This document shows, piece after piece, positions 12,914-15,213 of a DNA stretch of 15,213 nt. The translations under genes and the position numbers were made by a program. This DNA is from Candidatus Shapirobacteria bacterium (GTDB lineage: Bacteria; Patescibacteriota; Microgenomatia; UBA12405). The notes below the pieces were generated by a model, which saw only the letters and a list, made by a program, of their open reading frames with translations, did not search any database and was not told where the DNA came from. The stretch spans positions 1 to 15,213 of the forward strand of contig JAHFKH010000003.1 in the NCBI GenBank assembly GCA_023245435.1, in the 5' to 3' direction. Positions within the stretch are counted from its first letter, which is position 1, and each line of letters begins with the position of its first letter.

Positions 12914-12942
12914 ATACTACAACTAGTTGAAGTACTTGTCAA
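12914..12942 (-). promoter_or_regulatory. Sigma70-type leaderless promoter with operator palindrome (RHH gene)
   Basis: On the minus strand TTGACA (12937-12942) is followed after exactly 17 nt by TAGTAT (12914-12919), and 6 nt later by ATG 12907. The spacer holds the perfect 10-bp palindrome CAACTAGTTG (12920-12929), extendable to 18 bp with one mismatched pair. The -35 overlaps the stop of the upstream Nudix gene. Confidence 0.78.
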
Positions 12943-13361
12943 TGATGTAATAGTACATCATTGATTAAAAAAACTTGATTTTGCCTAAGTAGAGGTAATT
13001 TATCCATAGCAAAAAAACCATATTCGGACACTTCAATTGTGGGGGTAAAGTCACCTCCAATTAATACTCCGGTATAACATATATCTAACCTAGCAGTATC
13101 GCGATCGGTGCGAATTTTTAAATTTTCATCAACCGAAACAACTAACCCCGATTCTTCTTTGATTTCACGCTCGAGCCCTTCGCGAGGGTGTTCACCTTTT
13201 TTTAAATAGCCACCGGGCAGGCTCCAAGCATGCGAACGATATGTATGTTTAAATAATAAAATTTCTTTTTGTTCGTTTAAAATAATACCGGTAACGCCGA
13301 CCAAAAATTTATCTTCTAATAGACGCATGGCAAAAAGCTGAATATTTTTAGGAATTATCAC
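12939..13361 (-). CDS. Nudix hydrolase
   Basis: A 140-aa protein with a complete Nudix box: G51-x5-E57-x7-R65-E66-I-K-E69-E70-S-G-L, preceded by H-A-W-S-L-P-G-G. It is a metal-dependent hydrolase of a nucleoside diphosphate derivative; the substrate is unknown. The start is GTG 13361, whose first bases overlap the TGA stop of the LapA-like gene (GTGA), so translation is probably coupled; an ATG 11 codons later is the alternative. Its last codons lie in the inverted repeat 12940-12963, and its stop codon overlaps the -35 box of the RHH gene. Confidence 0.9.
   Translation of the reverse strand: MIIPKNIQLFAMRLLEDKFLVGVTGIILNEQKEILLFKHTYRSHAWSLPGGYLKKGEHPREGLEREIKEESGLVVSVDENLKIRTDRDTARLDICYTGVLIGGDFTPTIEVSEYGFFAMDKLPLLRQNQVFLINDVLLHH
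12940..12963. promoter_or_regulatory. Perfect 10-bp inverted repeat upstream of the RHH promoter
   Basis: CAATGATGTA and TACATCATTG are exact reverse complements around a 4-nt centre (ATAG). It covers the last codons of the Nudix gene and overlaps the -35 box. No T-run follows on the minus strand, so an operator is likelier than a terminator. Confidence 0.5.
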
Positions 13362-13702
13362 AGGGCGTTTTTATCGTCATTGGTAACTTCTGGTTCGTGT
13401 TTTATTTTTTCATTTTCAATTTCAAGTTGATGAACTCGTTTGGTAAGTTCCAAAACATCTTCCTTTTCTTTTTTTAACTGATTATTTTTGCCACGCATTG
13501 CAAAATAAGTGGAAACAGATGATATTAAATGAACTAAATATGAAACTAAAAGACCAAAGACAACGGAACCAACAATGACATAAAAAAGCGGGATATTGGA
13601 TAAAACATATGAGCCTAAATTGACTGTAACTGGGGCAAAATTAAATTTTGAAATATAAACAAGAAACGAGCCCACCACCAAGAGTAAGATTAAAATTATC
13701 AT
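13358..13702 (-). CDS. LapA-domain-like membrane protein
   Basis: From ATG 13702 the product is 114 aa: one membrane span (2-21), a short loop F-A-P-V-T-V-N-L, a second span (about 38-58), then a charged coiled coil (K-K-E-K-E-D-V-L-E-L-T-K-R-V). Two spans with P-V-T-V-N between them and a cytoplasmic coiled coil is the LapA (DUF1049) pattern, seen in envelope assembly proteins. The frame is open upstream to a TTG at 13747, but those 15 residues have no start support and TATACT (13730-13735) lies inside them. The TGA overlaps the downstream Nudix GTG. Confidence 0.75.
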   Translation of the reverse strand: MIILILLLVVGSFLVYISKFNFAPVTVNLGSYVLSNIPLFYVIVGSVVFGLLVSYLVHLISSVSTYFAMRGKNNQLKKEKEDVLELTKRVHQLEIENEKIKHEPEVTNDDKNAL

Positions 13703-13744
13703 ACAAATTGTTAAATACGTAACAATACAAGTATACGCTTTAAT

Positions 13745-13776
13745 CAATTATCAATTACGAATTAAGAATTACGAAT
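13745..13776. repeat. Degenerate 7-bp tandem repeat (AATTA-based)
   Basis: Four and a half successive heptamers: CAATTAT, CAATTAC, GAATTAA, GAATTAC, GAAT. It fills most of the gap between the LapA-like and kinase genes. Short AATTACG-type tandems are common in AT-rich intergenic DNA; no function can be assigned. Confidence 0.6.
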
Positions 13777-13778
13777 GT

Positions 13779-14768
13779 TTACTTAAAGAATTTTAGATCT
13801 TCAATAAGTTTATTTACCGCTCTTTCAATTGCTTTTTGGTAATTGTCTTCTACATACCACCACAGTACTTCCAAACCTTTATCGAGTTTCATCCATTTAA
13901 TATTATCTTCCCAACCTTGTAAAGCGCTTTTATTCACATACCCCTCTACTAACCACTTGGTTGGGATTTCGTCCCCGAACCAATAGTCCCATCTTGCTAA
14001 TTCATAAATAGGGGAATTTCCATTAGCCTCACCCCAATCTAATATTCCGGTTATTTTTTCTCCAATAGCCACAAAATGTTTAGTGCCATAATCACCATGG
14101 TTAAGTACTGGTTCTATATCGGGTAAATCATTGGCTCTTTCCTTTATAATTTGCAAAATGTTCTCCATTATTTTTTTATCCATTCCAATTTTTTCTGCCA
14201 TAGCCAAATAACTTTTTTCTTGGTTAACATTTTGTAACATTAACTCTCGTAAACTAGTGTATTTCCCTTCACCATTTTTATTTATTTGCCCAAATCCTTT
14301 TGTCTTAATTGAATTTATTTTCGACAATATTTCTCCGGCTTGGTTAATAATTTTTCTTTGCAATTTTTTATCAAATTTACCAAAATCAATATTTCCTCGA
14401 TCAAGTACCTCACCTTCTACCTTTTTTTGAACACAAAAAGATAATGATTTGTCGTCTGTTTTTAAATGCTTAATTAATAAAACTTCCGGTACAGGAACAC
14501 CAATTTTTTTAACTTGGTCAATAGCCCATTTTTCTTGTTCAAAATCAGGTTCTTTCCGTTGTGATATTCTCACAAATACCTGACTATTATCTGCTAATGT
14601 TATTTCGTAAACCTCGTTCGCTTCTCCAGCAATTATTCTTCTCTTGTTAATCATTTCTTTTCCGGTGGCTTCTTTTAATACATTAATTATCAAATCGTCA
14701 GCTGTATGCATTTTTGATTGTAGTTGTTCTAGATACTCTTGATAATGACTTTTTTTGTTCGAAGACAT
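13779..14768 (-). CDS. Aminoglycoside-phosphotransferase-fold kinase (APH family)
   Basis: A 329-aa kinase-like protein of the APH/choline-kinase superfamily. N-lobe: I-A-G-E-A-N-E-V-Y-E-I (46-56) as the nucleotide loop, then V-F-V-R-I-S. C-lobe: catalytic L-N-H-G-D-Y-G-T-K-H (222-231) with Asp226, and I-L-D-W-G-E-A (242-248) with metal-binding Asp244. In the usual H-x-D-x-x-x-x-N the last Asn is His231, so activity may be altered. The substrate is unknown: family members act on sugars, choline, homoserine or antibiotics, and nothing here indicates drug resistance. TATAAT ends 5 nt before ATG 14768. Confidence 0.85.
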   Translation of the reverse strand: MSSNKKSHYQEYLEQLQSKMHTADDLIINVLKEATGKEMINKRRIIAGEANEVYEITLADNSQVFVRISQRKEPDFEQEKWAIDQVKKIGVPVPEVLLIKHLKTDDKSLSFCVQKKVEGEVLDRGNIDFGKFDKKLQRKIINQAGEILSKINSIKTKGFGQINKNGEGKYTSLRELMLQNVNQEKSYLAMAEKIGMDKKIMENILQIIKERANDLPDIEPVLNHGDYGTKHFVAIGEKITGILDWGEANGNSPIYELARWDYWFGDEIPTKWLVEGYVNKSALQGWEDNIKWMKLDKGLEVLWWYVEDNYQKAIERAVNKLIEDLKFFK

Positions 14769-14773
14769 GGTTG

Positions 14774-14779
14774 ATTATA
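14774..14779 (-). promoter_or_regulatory. -10 box (TATAAT) of the kinase gene
   Basis: A perfect TATAAT on the minus strand ends 5 nt before ATG 14768; the geometry matches the other leaderless-type starts. Confidence 0.6.
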
Positions 14780-14823
14780 TAATATTTAGTCACATCTCTA
14801 ATGTAGACAAAAGGTAGGAGTAT

Positions 14824-14845
14824 GGACCGCGACGAGCGGCCTTTT
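14824..14845 (+). terminator. GC-rich hairpin with T tract, orientation unexpected
   Basis: GG(A)CCGC pairs with GCGGCC around GACGA, and TTTT follows on the plus strand. No plus-strand gene precedes it; both neighbours are on the minus strand, where the hairpin is preceded by A's rather than followed by T's. It could act on a plus-strand transcript or be an intergenic repeat. Confidence 0.4.
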
Positions 14846-14859
14846 AATTGAAATAAAAA

Positions 14860-15213
14860 CTATTTTAAATGATTGCCGCCGTTTACATACAAGAAATTTC
14901 CGTTTAGAAATTTGTGTGGATCGTTGATTAGGGGCATAATGGCGTCGGCGACATCCTCGACCGTAGCTACTCGTTTCATTAAATTGTTTTCAGCAAACAA
15001 TTTCCACATTGCTTCATCTTTTTCCACTGGACCCCAGTTTGCGGTCCTTACTTCTCCTGGCATGACTGCATTTACACGAATTCCATATTTTGGGAGATGA
15101 ATTGCAAATGACTTTGTAAGCGAGGTCAATGCTGCGGTGGCAGTTGCATAAGATATTGCATCTACCGGTGGGTTTTCATCAGCTGAGCTTGAATTCATAA
15201 TTATGTTTGCATT
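14860..15213 (-). CDS. SDR-family protein, C-terminal part (5' end outside window)
   Basis: The frame is open to the window edge, so the gene continues beyond it; 117 codons are visible. It begins inside the SDR core (N-I-I-M-N-S-S-S) and contains I-S-Y-A-T-A-T-A-A-L, the position of the active-site Y-x-x-x-K, followed by Y-G-I-R-V-N-A-V-M-P-G and a normal C-terminus (N-G-N-F-L-Y-V-N-G-G). The catalytic Lys is Thr (codon ACC), while Tyr and the Ser before it are present. The enzyme may be inactive, binding-only or atypical. The ATG at 15198 is internal, not the start. Confidence 0.85.
   Translation of the reverse strand, partial: NANIIMNSSSADENPPVDAISYATATAALTSLTKSFAIHLPKYGIRVNAVMPGEVRTANWGPVEKDEAMWKLFAENNLMKRVATVEDVADAIMPLINDPHKFLNGNFLYVNGGNHLK

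Noticed and set aside
13703..13747. TTG start giving a 129-aa LapA-like protein
   Set aside because: It has no start support, and a TATACT box lies inside those codons; ATG 13702 gives a normal membrane-span start.
13779..14768. Antibiotic-resistance kinase
   Set aside because: The APH fold covers many substrates, and no residue or neighbour points to an aminoglycoside.
14822..14851. Tiny plus-strand frame after a GGAG sequence at 14816
   Set aside because: It is only nine codons, the GGAG is too close to the ATG, and it coincides with the GC-rich hairpin.
1..15213. Alternative genetic code (TGA as Gly, as in some CPR)
   Set aside because: TGA ends several well-supported genes at overlapping stop/start junctions (12242, 13358, 4440), so code 11 applies.
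1..15213. CRISPR array, transposase or prophage genes
   Set aside because: No regularly spaced repeats, no transposase and no phage structural proteins were seen; the only mobile-type gene is the Xer-like recombinase.

Overview
The window is AT-rich, densely packed bacterial DNA with very short gaps; no stretch over 300 bases lacks a gene. Short genes, 5-30 bp spacers, tRNAs without an encoded CCA, a stand-alone VirD4/HerA-like ATPase, ThyX instead of ThyA (as far as visible), and a lipoprotein tail of the W..VWDGNG..C type suggest Candidatus Patescibacteria (CPR), perhaps Microgenomates. This placement is an inference; no rRNA or marker gene is present. TGA serves as a stop (for example at 12939, 12242 and 4440), so the genetic code is standard.

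Layout. 1-470: a tRNA-Ile with the rare anticodon UAU, a small hypothetical gene, and a tRNA-Met with its own terminator on the minus strand. 466-642: a 58-aa FtsL/DivIC-like membrane coiled-coil protein. 702-2122: a plus-strand Xer-like tyrosine recombinase with substituted catalytic residues, followed by two small Cys-containing proteins; a perfect 30-bp direct repeat starting in the recombinase 3' end brackets the first of them. 2117-4802 (minus): a membrane-anchored VirD4/HerA-like ATPase translationally overlapped by a Pro-rich partner. 4849-7133 (plus): a polyprenyl diphosphate synthase and an MFS transporter.

7136-8907 (minus): a lipoprotein, ThyX, and a GDP-mannose-hydrolase-like Nudix protein whose C-terminal 56 codons are cut off by a one-base frameshift in an A4 run. 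8941-9327 (plus): a second Nudix protein. 9334-11523 (minus): an SDR oxidoreductase with a palindrome at its start codon, an unknown 282-aa protein and a degenerate CYTH protein. 11535-12907 (minus): a run of tiny membrane proteins (DUF3096-like, DUF5670/lmo0937-like, YggT, YtxH-like, one unknown) headed by a 55-aa ribbon-helix-helix regulator with the best promoter in the window and two palindromes. 12939-15213 (minus): a third Nudix protein coupled to a LapA-like membrane protein, an aminoglycoside-phosphotransferase-fold kinase, and an SDR cut by the window end.

A recurring theme is a -10 box (TATAAT/TATACT type) ending only 5-7 nt before the start codon, with no Shine-Dalgarno sequence. 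This points to leaderless transcripts for many genes and helped choose starts, notably GTG at 8289 for ThyX. Four genes (58, 55, 47 and 46 aa) and the detached Nudix tail were found by reading the DNA directly.
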